64,000 nucleotides of DNA from Scatophagus argus (lineage: Eukaryota; Chordata; Actinopteri; Scatophagidae): assembly GCF_020382885.2 (NCBI RefSeq), contig NC_058514.1, positions 11,208,249-11,272,248 on the forward strand, written 5' to 3'. The notes below the pieces were generated by a model. The model worked only from the letters and a program-made list of their open reading frames with translations, did not search any database and was not told the origin of the DNA. Below are positions 10,201 to 19,210 of this stretch, in pieces; position 1 is the stretch's first letter; each line of letters begins with the position of its first letter. A program made the position numbers and the translations under genes.

Positions 10201-10975
10201 GTTCTATTTTTTGTCTTGGCACACATTTAATGATTTTTCATCCTTATTTTTCTGTAAGAAACATAACAGAAAGCCTTGCACACTGCACATGACTCAAATG
10301 CACAGTAGCAAGTTTCAGGACTGCTGTTACTTTTTCTATTTCTGGCACTATTAAGTTTGAACACCAGGAACTGAGGTTGAAGCATTTACTGATGATTTTG
10401 TCACCATATCCCTGCAAAAATACCTGCAGAAAATCTGTCATTTCTTTTTTTTTTTAGCGCCTTTGCCAGTGTTGGAACAATTAATTATTAAAGTAATTGA
10501 GAAAAAATTTCATATGTTTGCTGATTGTAGTTTTTCCAAGTTCGATGATGATTTACTGCTTTTCTGTTTTAGATTATTGCATATTGAATATATTTAGGGT
10601 TTGTACTGTTGGTACAACAAAACATGCTCTTTACTGTTTTCAGTTTCACAGGCCAACAGTTTATCAAAAAATAAATGAACTAGTTGAAATATTTCTTGTG
10701 AAAGAGCACTGTATTCCTGCAAAATACAACCTCTAAATCACATTCAAGCTGTGCAGGTGTTCTAATGTAGATGCTATCTTTTGCCCTTCAGGCAGTGGCT
10801 TCCTAGATCCAAGATGGTTCCTCTGGGAATGGACAAGACCATAGACAAGATCAAAATGATGGAAGGACGCACGTCCAGCATTCGCAAGGCTGTCCAGATC
10901 GCCTTCAGCCGCGCCATGAACCACCTGAGCATCGTACAAGACGAGCCAGTCAGCGACCTCAGTGACGTGGACTGA
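1..10975 (+). CDS. brd1: brd1 (BRPF2) coding region, 3' part, 12 exons, 5' truncated
   Basis: Scaffold subunit of MYST-type histone acetyltransferase complexes (HBO1, also MOZ/MORF); it brings the enzyme to chromatin in the nucleus through its reader domains. Joining the twelve exons listed in the summary gives a continuous frame of 1191 residues from nt 2 to the TGA at 10973-10975, with GT-AG introns and matching phases throughout. Visible domains are an EPL1-like segment, PHD1, zinc knuckle, PHD2, bromodomain and PWWP. BRD1 is preferred over BRPF1 and BRPF3 because the PHD1 starts [12 protein letters not shown]2 contains [15 protein letters not shown], the tail after PHD2 reads RRPLTIYDD, and the C-terminal linker resembles BRD1 as I recall it ([32 protein letters not shown]). 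The start codon lies upstream. Teleosts can carry two brd1 copies, and I cannot say which this is. Exon calls were made by eye. Confidence 0.93.
1231..1636 (+). other. brd1 intron (406 bp)
   Basis: This intron has GT-AG ends and an acceptor TTCTAG at 1631-1636. I see no repeat or RNA gene in it. Short open frames here have no recognisable similarity. Confidence 0.85.
1637..1793 (+). CDS. brd1: brd1 exon: basic helical linker after PZP
   Basis: Encodes [25 protein letters not shown] then [19 protein letters not shown], ending in Gln-Pro. It matches the BRPF segment linking PHD2 to the bromodomain coiled region (human BRD1 has IQRKKQFVERAHSYW here, from memory). The first base completes the Arg codon begun at 1230. 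The exon ends in phase 0 at CCG|GTTTGT. This donor departs from the usual GTRAGT, so it may be a weak site. Confidence 0.92.
2146..2277 (+). CDS. brd1: brd1 exon: coiled-coil linker
   Basis: 44 codons in phase 0/0. The reading is [17 protein letters not shown], then [20 protein letters not shown], then EKLKREE. The charged heptad-like pattern agrees with the predicted coiled coil between PZP and bromodomain in BRPF proteins. The acceptor is TTCTCCAG at 2138-2145 and the donor GTATGA at 2278. Confidence 0.93.
2398..2526 (+). CDS. brd1: brd1 exon: start of bromodomain (helix Z)
   Basis: 43 codons in phase 0/0. The bromodomain helix Z is [18 protein letters not shown]. It is followed by [14 protein letters not shown], which carries the IF-x-QPV shelf typical of BRPF bromodomains in place of the WPF shelf of BET proteins. 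The acceptor is GTGTAATAG (2389-2397), with a T-rich tract just upstream. The donor is GTAAAC at 2527. Confidence 0.94.
2590..2935 (+). repeat. Degenerate dispersed repeat typical of teleosts
   Basis: The segment from CAAATTTCCTGGATATGAG through TCAGCTGTCAATCATAAC and on to TGACCTAAAATGACAGAACA resembles a repeat I remember as very frequent in percomorph introns and intergenic DNA. It includes a GCTGCCATCTTG phrase. I cannot name the family or its exact ends. Orientation is arbitrary. Confidence 0.5.
2936..3115 (+). mobile_element. Probable Penelope-like or other retroelement fragment
   Basis: TTGTCTTGGAAGACGTTTCA followed by CCTCTCAT and then GTGCCAAACGACAGTCGTTG match phrases of a very common teleost repeat that I associate with the 3' region of Penelope-like GIY-YIG retroelements. 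The block usually found between these phrases is missing here, so the copy is internally deleted. The family assignment is from memory and uncertain. That it is a repeat is more secure. Confidence 0.45.
3841..3908 (+). tRNA. tRNA-Lys(CTT) pseudogene in brd1 intron
   Basis: GCCCGGCTAG at 3841 and GTTGGGCG at 3901-3908 form an intact 7-bp acceptor stem. The anticodon loop CTCTTAA (3867-3873) carries anticodon CTT, and the T-arm keeps GGTTCGAGCC. Compared with the usual 73-nt gene, five bases are missing from the D-arm (about 3851), which breaks box A. The anticodon stem and the T-stem also each have a mismatch. It is therefore a decayed copy, unlikely to be charged. No 3' A-tail is seen. Confidence 0.85.
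4116..4428 (+). CDS. brd1: brd1 exon: rest of bromodomain
   Basis: 104 codons plus one base. The ZA loop is [17 protein letters not shown]. The acetyl-lysine-anchoring Asn is in [16 protein letters not shown], with Phe after the Tyr at the gatekeeper position as in BRPF1/2. Helix C runs [21 protein letters not shown] linker [11 protein letters not shown] then leads to FSWED. The donor splits the Val codon in phase 1 (GACG|GTAAGA). All residues expected for acetyl-lysine binding are present. Confidence 0.95.
4522..4842 (+). CDS. brd1: brd1 exon: post-bromodomain helical linker
   Basis: Starts [19 protein letters not shown], then [20 protein letters not shown] and [15 protein letters not shown]. 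These phrases match the BRD1 segment after the bromodomain. The exon then enters a less conserved Ser/Pro-rich stretch ([18 protein letters not shown]) and ends in acidic PDDEG. The preceding intron is only 93 bp. The donor is GG|GTATGT, phase 1. Confidence 0.93.
4843..6097 (+). other. brd1 intron (1255 bp)
   Basis: AT-rich and without recognisable elements to about 5890. A Tc1-like transposase remnant then fills most of the last 200 bp. The used acceptor TTGTACAG ends at 6097. A second, in-phase AG lies at 5874-5875 behind a T/C-rich tract. Confidence 0.75.
5911..6032 (+). mobile_element. Tc1-like transposase remnant
   Basis: Translation in the brd1 frame gives [19 protein letters not shown] followed by SPDL. 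This is the block before the last catalytic acidic residue in fish Tc1/mariner transposases (typical form DWPAQSPDLNPIEHLW). The nucleotide phrases GCTATGCTTCCAACTTTGTG and GGTGTGGAAGAC are familiar from teleost Tc1 copies. The preceding HD-containing block is deleted and the NPIEHLW part is gone, so it is inactive. No terminal inverted repeats are seen nearby. Confidence 0.8.
6098..6679 (+). CDS. brd1: brd1 exon: long acidic/Ser-rich linker
   Basis: 193 codons plus split codons. It contains [47 protein letters not shown] and [13 protein letters not shown], then [12 protein letters not shown] and [10 protein letters not shown]. These short conserved islands correspond to the part of mammalian BRD1 that, as I recall, differs between long and short isoforms. 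The Glu/Asp-rich stretch (about 6475-6520) and the Lys/Arg-rich stretch (about 6585-6600) suggest a disordered, charged linker with a possible nuclear localisation signal. The donor GTAAGT is canonical. Confidence 0.92.
6680..7353 (+). other. brd1 intron (674 bp)
   Basis: Most of it is featureless. A degenerate fish repeat lies at about 7118-7262 and a (ATAA)n tract at 7246-7264. The acceptor CTCCTGTCAG ends at 7353. Confidence 0.8.
7118..7264 (+). repeat. Dispersed teleost repeat ending in (AATA)n
   Basis: CTGTGCCCTTGTGCAAGGCA, then CAGCTGCTCCCC, GGCAGCTCACTGCTCCTG and GGGTTAAATGCATTTCAG, ending in a short AATA run. These phrases match a repeat very common in percomorph genomes (typically CCCTTGAGCAAGGCACTTAA). 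The class is unknown to me; the A-rich simple tail suggests a retroposed element. Confidence 0.6.
7354..7495 (+). CDS. brd1: brd1 exon: [11 protein letters not shown] segment
   Basis: Codes for [19 protein letters not shown] then [20 protein letters not shown]. The [11 protein letters not shown] core is a known conserved island of BRD1 and is rich in potential phosphorylation sites. The exon ends in phase 2 (ACCAG|GTAGTC), a somewhat weak donor. Confidence 0.92.
7662..7783 (+). CDS. brd1: brd1 exon: [14 protein letters not shown] segment before PWWP
   Basis: After the split Ser codon it reads [19 protein letters not shown], then [21 protein letters not shown]. This matches the conserved helix that precedes the PWWP domain in BRD1. 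It ends in phase 1 with donor GTAAGT at 7784. The preceding intron is 166 bp. Confidence 0.93.
7784..9201 (+). other. brd1 intron (1418 bp)
   Basis: No RNA gene or clear mobile element. A Tyr/Leu-rich translation from the CTTCCTCTTC stretch near 8050 is low-complexity only. The interval 8860-9070, with AACAGCAGCTACCAGCC and GGCTAATAAAATGC, may be an old repeat, but I cannot assign it. The acceptor CGCTTCTATAG ends at 9201. Confidence 0.7.
9202..9311 (+). CDS. brd1: brd1 exon: start of PWWP domain
   Basis: Reads [20 protein letters not shown], then [17 protein letters not shown]. In PWWP domains the VWAK-x-x-GYPSYPA strand and turn carry aromatic residues of the methyl-lysine pocket; the BRPF family PWWP prefers H3K36me3. 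It ends in phase 0 with donor GTGAGT at 9312. Confidence 0.95.
9312..9787 (+). other. brd1 intron (476 bp) ending in C-rich tract
   Basis: Contains a CTCF-like core at 9529-9542. It ends in a run of C (9719-9740) followed by a CCCCCACCT tandem repeat to about 9776, directly before the acceptor GTGTGTAG (9780-9787). Confidence 0.8.
9719..9776 (+). repeat. Poly-C and (CCCCCACCT)n tract at splice acceptor
   Basis: 22 consecutive C residues are followed by about four imperfect CCCCCACCT-type units. The tract ends 11 bases before the exon at 9788, so it occupies the polypyrimidine-tract position. On the other strand it is G-run rich and could form G-quadruplexes. Confidence 0.9.
9788..9942 (+). 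CDS. brd1: brd1 exon: middle of PWWP domain
   Basis: 51 codons plus two bases. It reads [20 protein letters not shown], then [20 protein letters not shown] and [20 protein letters not shown] is the conserved PWWP strand that closes the aromatic cage. The first residues are GC-rich relative to the neighbouring exons. The Trp codon is split by the donor (TG|GTGAGT). Confidence 0.95.
9943..10791 (+). other. brd1 intron (849 bp)
   Basis: AT-rich, with no repeat or RNA gene recognised. The acceptor TTTTGCCCTTCAG ends at 10791. Confidence 0.75.
10792..10975 (+). CDS. brd1: brd1 terminal coding exon: end of PWWP and C-terminus
   Basis: Reads [20 protein letters not shown], then [20 protein letters not shown] and [20 protein letters not shown], then TGA at 10973-10975. 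The C-terminal helix and the SDLSDVD tail match BRD1 (SDLSDID in human, from memory). The exon continues as the 3'UTR. Confidence 0.95.
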
Positions 10976-12565
10976 TGGAAACCATTGACTCTCTCTGCCC
11001 ACACACGCGCGCACATGCGCACACACACACAGAAACTTGTACCTCTCCTGTACCAAATACGTTCCTTCCTCCAGCCCCTCCCCACCCCCATCTGTATCTC
11101 TGTCTCTGCCGGAGACTCAAATGTTTACTGGGCACCTGCTGTAACAGGTGGTGCCTCTTCCTCATCCATTCCTACTCGCACACTCCTACCATGTGCCGAT
11201 GAGATACGGCTGCTGCTGAAATGAATGTGTCTATCTTCTCCTCTCCACCTCCACCTCCAAGCCTGGAGACTGCTCTTTTCTTGTTTATTTTTAAATCCAT
11301 TGCCTCACTCCATTCATCCATCAATCATTTCAAGGCAAAAAACCCCCCCCAAAACATTGGGGCATTTTGGTAGCCTTACCAACTGCATCTGTAGTGTCAG
11401 AACTTAACTCTGACCGTCACATTTTTAGCTGTGGATGATATTCAACTCGTTTTGTTATTTTGGCAGGTAGCCAATCATCATTTCTGTTAAAAGTTATTAA
11501 AAATTAAGCATTTAGTAGCTAGCAAATTAGCTAAAGTGGAGAAAAATGTATGTCTCCTTTTTTTTCTTGCATCGAATCAGTTGTAGCCAAAGCCTAGATT
11601 CATTTCAAGGTCACATTTACATACCTGTCATCTCCATTTGCAATCACCTTCCTTTGTATTTAAGCTGTAAATAATCTGTACAGTTGCCGGACACTAACTT
11701 ATTTTGTAGTTTTGACATAAATGGGTACTGTACAGGAGTTTTCTTAGTATTTATACTTGATGCATTCTATTTTGACAGTGCTGTGTGATTGAGAAGACTA
11801 AAAAAAAAAAAAGAAGCCTTAGTGTTAAGGAGATTAGGGCTAAAATGTCATGTTTCTGAAGAGTATGAAAGTATTCCCTTTTTCATTTTTTAAGTTATTG
11901 AAGTTTATAATCGTAAGCTTCCATTTGGCATTAATCTTTTTGTATTAAAAAAAATAGTTTTACTTTTGTTCATATATTTATATGATTTGAACATACAGTA
12001 ATACAGTATGTAAGAAGTCTCTGAAGCTCATACAGGCAGTCTGATGTTGTGAACCTATGTTGTTCTCAAGAAACCAAAAATGTTGCTACCCAGAAATTTT
12101 TTGGTGATTCATTTTCTGTGTGATGTGTGAAACTGTCGCCAAAAACGAGAAAAAAGAAAACAAACAAACAAAAAAAAAACAAGCAAAGTGTATTTTTATG
12201 TGATACATTGGACTGTTACTTGGTTTCGCTGTAGTCGTAGGGAAATGTGCCTACGTTAACTTATTGTAAAGTACTCGCATTACTTTATATTCAAGGAAAG
12301 GACGTGCAAACTGATTGTGGTAAAGTGGCACATTTTGTGGTGGATACATGCCTTCTTTTTAAGTAACCTTTTCTAACTTTTTTTGTAGTAGTAGATTTCA
12401 AGACATTTCATTTTATACTGTTGCCTATTTTTTTCTGGGTAGCATTGGGTAGTTTTGGTATATTAATTTTGTACTTAACTGTAGTAGTTTTTTTAATCAG
12501 GTCATAAAAATGTTGCTGGGACTGTTTTTTGTAACGAAGCAAAAATAAAACAAATATGAAAAAAT
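10976..12565 (+). other. brd1: brd1 3' untranslated region
   Basis: About 1.6 kb of AT-rich sequence after the stop, ending about 16 bases past AATAAA at 12544-12549; the exact cleavage site is not known. It contains an alternating purine-pyrimidine CA/CG tract just after the stop (about 10999-11033) and a Pumilio-type TGTAAATA at 11666-11673. Other possible earlier poly(A) signals are ATTAAA near 11496 and A-rich tracts near 11945. Alternative ends are therefore possible. Confidence 0.75.
12544..12549 (+). terminator. brd1 polyadenylation signal AATAAA
   Basis: Canonical hexamer followed within 20-30 bases by a GT/T-rich stretch (TGTGTCTCAGTTTTTTT). It is the most downstream good signal before the sequence loses 3'UTR character. 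Confidence 0.7.
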
Positions 12566-13535
12566 GTGTCTCAGTTTTTTTAATTATTATTATTATTTTG
12601 ACATATCTGGGGCACAAGAGGGACTCATTCTCCTTCATGGCTGGCAGTTTGCTTACACTAATTCAACCTCCTACCTGCCATATGGCACTGTACCCTGCTC
12701 ATATACTCAGCTGATCATTGTCTGCTTAAATTCAGTATGTACATGTGTCCTATAGGTTGCCAGCTATATAAAACAGGCTGCAGAGAAGGATCAGCTTATG
12801 AACTGTGACAGGAAATGTCGCTTTATCGCATGACCCAAACGTGATCCAGCCAGTCTTTTGCACACTTTTCTGATTAATGGTGAGGTCAGTACTCAAAAAG
12901 TCTATTACAGGATTTACAGTTGACGGAGTCGGCGGAGGGTTTTTATCCTACCACCTTTTTTGTTTAATATTATTTTTATTCTGTTACTTTTTAGGCATCC
13001 AATTAAAATAAAAAAAAAATCAAATGAATATCAAATTGCGCAGCTCATTAAGCAGATGTGGGCTATTTCATAATCCTCATAATCAGTGGTTTTTATATGA
13101 ATTATTTAGATCATAATTTTATAATTGAAGTTTGGAATGGAGGAATGATTGTAACTGATTCAGAAATACTCAGCTTTGAAAGCAAAATGCTCTGATGTGC
13201 GTATCAGCAGCTGCTCTCATCTTAATTTGTAAATGTGCAATATATTCTCATGTTCTTACAGCAGTGCAGAGAGTTATGATGTATTTATGGTGAAACAGTT
13301 ACAGACTGATAGCAAATGTTATATTATGTGACTCAGATCTAAAGTTAGCACTACTATACCTCTAATAAAACACATGGGAAATTCTAAACTATTGAACCGT
13401 TTTTGGACACAGAGGATAACTAATTTTCTAGAATGTAGGACTGTCTATATAATAGTCATAATAATAAACTTAACGTAACTTACATCTTATTCCATAAACC
13501 TTGTATTAAAACAGGTTTTAAGAGAGGTCAGTAAA
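12566..13535. other. Intergenic, nothing recognised
   Basis: AT-rich sequence with a short (ATT)n run at about 12580-12599. No coding exon, RNA gene or clear repeat is seen on either strand. Confidence 0.7.
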
Positions 13536-13960
13536 TCTTTTACGTAACTTGGGGCGAGGCCATCCAAAGCTTTAAAAGTGATGAGTAAAATTTTAAAACT
13601 AATACTTAAAAAATAGAAGCATGGAGACTCCCTCTTAATATGAGTCTACTCCAAGATTTCTTATGGTCTGCCTCATAGTTTAGTCACTGAGCCAAGCTTG
13701 CTGTGAAGCAGGCTGGTGGAATGTGTTTGTCCAAAGATTATGACTTCTCATTTATGTTTACTTAATTTTACAAAGTTAGCAAGTTAAATTATCTAAAGTG
13801 CATGAGTTACTTGACTGGGGAGGGACATAAAGCTATAGATCATCCACATTGCAGCAATGGGAAACACTATGGTTCAACAGAGGGCCCAGAATGGACCCCT
13901 GAGAGACCTCACAGTTAAAATCATAAAAGGAGGAAGTGGTATTGGCTGTAAGAACTGAAT
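13536..13960. repeat. Degenerate dispersed repeat remnant
   Basis: GGGGCGAGGCCATCCAAAGC, then AAAAGTGATGAGTAAAATTT, and later CAGAATGGACCCCTGAGAGA recall a widespread teleost repeat, usually with GCGAGACCATG and CCCTTGTGGCACCCC. It is too diverged to name. Boundaries are approximate. Confidence 0.45.
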
Positions 13961-16900
13961 ACGTTCCATTAGCACTGCATCACGTTCTTTACACTGGAAG
14001 GGACTGCTAGAGGGCACTTAACTATGTGTTCTCAACCACAGAGGCATGCAAGAGGCTACTTCTACAGCAGCAGCACCCCCCCAGCATCTCAGTGGTTAGC
14101 ACTGTTCTCCCAATCAGGGCTCTGTGTCAGGTCATGAGGTTTGGAGATCAGTTCCCGCTAAGGGCAGTGCTCCTCACAACACTGCTCTGACCATTTAAGT
14201 TGGTTGATTGGACAAGATTCCCACAAGAGTTTTTGGGATTTAATCCCTAATTAATAGGAAGAGCACTGACAAGCATCTGTTCACTGCTGCACAAGCTACA
14301 GACAGGCTGGCAAGCCTTTGCTCATTTGGAACAACATGCTTAAGTTTGAGTCCCCGCAGTGCCAGAGGACATATAAGTTCCCCATATTCTCTCCTATTAA
14401 TGAGCTGTAATCTTAAACCGTGAGCAGTCTCACCTGTTGTTTCTCCAGTAAATGCAGCTTTTCTACTGTCAACATGGCCTCCTCAAGCAGCAGCGGCAGC
14501 TTGCCAGCTCTACCACGAATCTTCTTCGTTATTTTTGATGCTTCTTCTATGTATAATATCTGCATTTTCAAATTAGGCTCCAGCTGAAAAATCTATTGTT
14601 AGCTACTAGGAAGCATATCAGGTAGGATTTTAGTATTAGGAGGTTTATACAGCCTCGGGAGCTGTATTAATGAAAACACAACAGTTCCTAGATTTGCAGC
14701 ACTTTTCAGGACGTATTTCACTACTGACTGTACAAAACTTTAACTAGAGAAGATCAGGACAATCCTGCACCTCCTGTCCTTTAGTGAAGCAATTCTACTA
14801 ATGCAACTATTTAAAAATACTCCATAACAAATACAAGTCCTGGATTCAAACCTAAGCATTGTCAGCAAGATACAGTTAAAATAGAAGTATAAAAGTAGAA
14901 GTAAAAATAGAACTACTCATTATGAAGAAAAACAAGTGATATATATATAAACCCTGGTGTATTTGAGATTTTCCAATTTCTACAACTTAATACTTTTTAA
15001 TTCCACTACATTTGTTATTTTGTCAATAAACATGTGAAATCTGAAAAAGTAACTGAAAAGTAACACGTAGAATAAAGGAACTGAAGTAAAAAGTAGCAGA
15101 AATGTAGCGAAAGTGCTAGTTTAAAAAAAATCAGCCAGAATCCCTCTTGGTCAAGCTGGCTGAGATGTCAATGTAAAGAGGCAGCCATTCTCTCTGTGTC
15201 CACAGGGGGGCGCTGTGGCTCCACACAAAACCTTACTCACTCCCTCCCTCCCATTTGGCAAAACGTCGTTTACAAACCCAGCGTACCTGTGTGTCCACCT
15301 GATCAGCTTCAGGCCTACTCACTTCCTCACTCAGGTAGGCATCAGTATTCAGCTTATAAAGCGTTTTCATCACTGTGTTCAAATGGTGAATGCGCCGATT
15401 AGAGAGAATGTCAATTAAAGCTAAATCAGTTTGAAGACATGGCGCCTCTGTCTCCCTCCCTCCTACAGCCTCAGCTAAAAGTCTGCTAATGCCAATCACT
15501 GCCCATCTCTCCACCCCACCTCCTCCTCCATTTTAGCTTTTTTATTCACAGAGTGGGCAGGCGATTCTCCTCTTAAGCGTATTATTTGTTTATATGCTAA
15601 TGTTCAGATGAAAGTGAGCTAACAGAGATGGAAGGGTGGAAATGTAAACAGCGGGAGTCGAACCTGCGCACACACACACTTGTGGAGTTTGCTCTGTTAG
15701 TTCATTCCTAAGTGCATTTTAAAGGGCCAAAAGCGAGTCGCGTCTTAGATGCAAATTTGGATGAAAACTGTTGAAATATGCATTTTACTTAAACCAATCC
15801 AGTTTCTTTTATTTCAGGCCACTGACATTCAAAGAGCTAAAGTAGCGTTATGGGGATTAAATGAGCTGGTAATGGCCCTGTGATATAGAAAGCCACCTTC
15901 AAGCCACATTGAAAGACATCTCCCATCTTTATAAACAATTGGAGCTAATGTAGTCGCACGCAAACTCCATCCCCTCTCCCCTCTCATTGTCTGTCTGTCT
16001 TCTCCAGATACTAATTGTGTGGGGAGGTAAACACAGCAGTCAAGTGGAGAGGACGGCGAGTCAAGCGTGAATATCAATCTCCCCACATCAGTGTCATCAG
16101 ATGACTTTGACTGAGTTGAGGCAGGGCTCATTAGGGTGGTGGAGCAGGGTGCCGCAGGCTGCAATAACATCCAGGTGGAGGCCTCTGAAGTTACGGAAAC
16201 CTGCAGAGCTCACCAGGTAACAGGTGAGTGGGGTGTATGTGTGGGAGGGGTGGGGGGGTGTAATATAATCCACCCTGTACAGAGGTGTCACCAGGGTTCA
16301 GGGAGGATATGTCACATTCCCACACACTCCTGTGCATATATTCACAAGCACAAGTTCATAGCTTTCGTGTGTGCGTGCGCATACTCCATATTTATGCATC
16401 TCATTATTAGGAACTGGTGCCACCAGCAGTTCTTTGGCTCCCACGTTGGGAGGTGACAGCAAGTATTTCCCAGGTTGCACACTAGTGTCAGACCTGGCAA
16501 CTAATTCCTTATAACTTTTCCTACGACGCCCAAGATTTTGGCCATAAGAAGTGTTTGTGTGTGTGTGGGGGGGGGAAAGAAAGCCCTTCTCAGATTTTCT
16601 TGGCATTTTTTGACTTTTCTCACCAGATTAATTCAACTCATGTTTGTTTGTTTTTTTACCTGAGCCATTGTTGCTTTTCTGACAACAAACCCAACGTGGA
16701 GATGGAAAAATGTTTTGACGCACATTCTCTAGTTTCAGCCTCTCAAATTGGAGTATCAACTGCTTTTCTTTAGTATTTAACACTGTAAAGAGAATATTTT
16801 GGAGGTTTCAGCCTTGCAGTGGGATAAAATTAGAGATTTTAAGACATCACCTTGAAATTCCAATCCAAAAGGACATAAAAATGAATCAATAATGAAAGTA

Positions 16901-18280
16901 TTTGTTAGTTAAAATCCAATTTCTCCCTCATGTTTCCCTTCAAGTATATTTCATTTTGTTTCTCTTATATATAAAACTGAATATAAGCTTGTTCCGGCTC
17001 TTTATTGAAACTTCATGTTGTTTAAATCTAATATAGTCAAGGCCAGGAGTTTTTTTTCCTCTGACTGGTGATATGACTTGTGTATTATTTTATACACCTT
17101 ACCTCCAAATTCAGCCTGACAGATTTGGCGTCTTTGGAGACTTTGGGATCACGACTAGAATATAAAATAAAGTTCTGTGGGTTTAAACAAAGATTGAGAG
17201 TGAGGTTAAAACATGTTTTCACCTTGAATTTAAGGCAAATAAAAATAGTTCCCAACAAGCACAGGGCCTTTTTAAAAATGCAGCAGAGACTCATCTTATT
17301 TGTGACATAAACTTTGGAGGTGTGTGAGGTGACTCGTAAAGGAAGCGCACTCTGAACCCTGCCCTGATCCTCCTGCATTAAACATCACGCAAATCGTCCA
17401 CTTTTTGGTTTAGAACAGGCACAAATAATATTCTCCTTCACCGCTCCCTCCTCCTTTTTTTCTCCTCTCTCCTTCCTCTTTCACTCTTTCTCTCTCTCTC
17501 TCTCTCTCTCTCTGTGGGTCCCTGATAGGCTCAATCTCCAGTGACTATGTTCAAAACACTGGGCCAGAATAGCACGGGGCCCTAGGTAGATGCATATTTA
17601 TGTGCTGCGTTTACTTCTTACCACAGAGGAGAAGAAGAAATAGTGTGTTTCCAAGGTGAGCAAAACAAACAACTTCAAAGGAATTTAAATGCAATTCATG
17701 TAAATTTTGTCCTACAGTCACATGCTTGTGCAGAGATTATCGTTAGATTGTTAACGAAGGATTCACGCTCGATGCCAGATGACCTGATTATTGTCTCGTT
17801 GCAGAAACAGGAGCGCAGAGGCGTCGGTCAGTGTATCAGATGAAGCTGAGTGAAAGCTTATGCGCAACGACACGCGCGTGCTGTATATTCGCAGTTTGTG
17901 AGGTCCTGTCAGGAAGTTGTGGCTTTTGGGCAGTGAATTAAAACCAGCAGCCACATTGCTCAGTGAAGGGAGTGATCAGCAAGAGCACTGCTAATGGATG
18001 AGATGAAAGAGCTGCTCAGCAAGGGTGAAGCCAAAAAGTAGTAATTTATCAATGCTCCCTCGGGGTGTCATTTATTTACTGCTAATCCGTAACAGAACTA
18101 TATAAGCTTCCACCGGGTCTACGGCTCAGCACCTGATAGCTAATAGCTGCTGTTAAATCTGTGTGTGATATTTCTCTGAATCCTCATGGACGGCCGCTCG
18201 TCACATGTACCCTCATCAAACGCAGCCGCGAGATCGTCTAATTATCTGTTAATGTCATGATTCAGCTGGCTCTGGAAACA
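13961..18280. other. Intergenic stretch with minor repeats and one possible regulatory block
   Basis: A short repeat-like phrase CAGTGGTTAGCACTGTTCTC lies at about 14090. An AT dinucleotide patch is at about 14939-14949. A CACAGGGGGGCGCTGTGG phrase at 15200-15217, seen often inside fish repeats, is next to an unremarkable 15240-15550. The stretch 15840-16100 is repeat-free with several TAAT/ATTA cores and could be regulatory. A (CT)n microsatellite is at 17484-17513. I see no exon. Confidence 0.6.
17484..17513 (+). repeat. (CT)n microsatellite
   Basis: About 14 CT dinucleotides within a longer pyrimidine-rich stretch that starts near 17440. Confidence 0.9.
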
Positions 18281-18603
18281 TGGTGTGTGTTTGTGTGTGT
18301 GTGCGTGTGTGTGTGTGTATGCGTATTCCTGTAGTTGTGGGGACAAAAATCTGTTTACTTTGTGAGGACCCTCCTTACTTATGGGGACAAAACACAAAGT
18401 CCCCACAATGTAAATCATTAACTATGAGGGTGAAGACCTGCTTTAAGGTTGGGGTGAGGTTAGGGTTGGGTTAAGGTAAGGGTTAAGATTAGGCAAGTAA
18501 TGTTTATTGTTATGGTCAGGTGGTGGTTAAGCCTCCAGGAAATGAATGGAAGTCTATGTAATGTCCCCAGAAGTGATGGAAACACGACTGTGTGTGTGTG
18601 TCG
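18281..18603 (+). repeat. Dispersed repeat with GGGGACA motifs, copy 1, flanked by (TG)n
   Basis: The core is about 18325-18588 between two TG microsatellites. It contains GTTGTGGGGACAAAAATCTG, ATGGGGACAAAACACAAAG, GGTTAGGGTTGGGTTAAGG and CAGGTGGTGGTTAAGCCTCC. The same element is present in reverse orientation at 36406-36687. Inverted GGGGACA/TGTCCCC phrases occur near both ends and in the middle. There is no coding potential. Confidence 0.9.
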
Positions 18604-18900
18604 GTGGGGTGGTTGGTTGGTTTCGTCGGGGTGGGGGGACCAGCAGGGCTCAGAGCTAGGCCCTTTGATGTGAAAGATAATTACTTGTGTAGTTAAGATA
18701 ATTAGCAAAAGTCCAGAATGAAAGTAAATAAGCTCACTGTCGCTATAGCCCAAATGAAGTCAAGCTGCGAACCAAACAGCGTGTGATTTCCCTCCTTCTC
18801 GAGACTTTAAATTAGATTTAGGATGGGCTTTTTGGCACAGGTTTGGTATATGTTTGAAGGTGTTTGTTTTTCACTCAGATGCTTCACGTTTGGCACGTTT
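18604..18900. other. Intergenic, nothing recognised
   Basis: A short G/T-rich stretch follows the repeat (18604-18640). The rest is unique-looking AT-rich DNA with no supported feature. Confidence 0.6.
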
Positions 18901-19210
18901 AAAGGGGAACTCCATCAATTTTACACATCAAAGTCTGTTTACAAGGCTTCAGGAGTACTGCTGCATATGTGGAAAAGATGCATGAATCCTTTTGTGACTC
19001 CAGAGGGAGCTGGATGAAGACTAATAAATATCCTCAAGTGATGTCACCTGAGTCATTTGAAGCTGAGAGCTACAAGTTCGAAAATGAAACAAATCTGGGG
19101 TGCAAAAACAAGTGAGATTACCAGACCTCTGCAGCCTGCTCCTCACCTCTGCTTGGTGATTGCAGCTCAGGGCTACTTTAGGCTCTAGTCGGTAATTGAG
19201 TTTCATAAAA
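18901..19210. repeat. Probable degenerate dispersed repeat
   Basis: GGGGAACTCCATCAATTTTA, ACACATCAAAGTCTGTTTAC and CTCCAGAGGGAGCTGGATGA are phrases I remember from a recurrent percomorph repeat. The family name is unknown and the limits are approximate. Confidence 0.45.

Noticed and set aside
1..10975. Identity as BRPF1 or BRPF3 instead of BRD1
   Set aside because: The PHD1 and PHD2 wording ([37 protein letters not shown]) and the RRPLTIY and [11 protein letters not shown] segments fit BRD1; BRPF1/3 differ at these positions as I recall them.
14939..14949. TATATATATA patch as a promoter TATA box
   Set aside because: A simple dinucleotide patch in AT-rich DNA with no other promoter feature.
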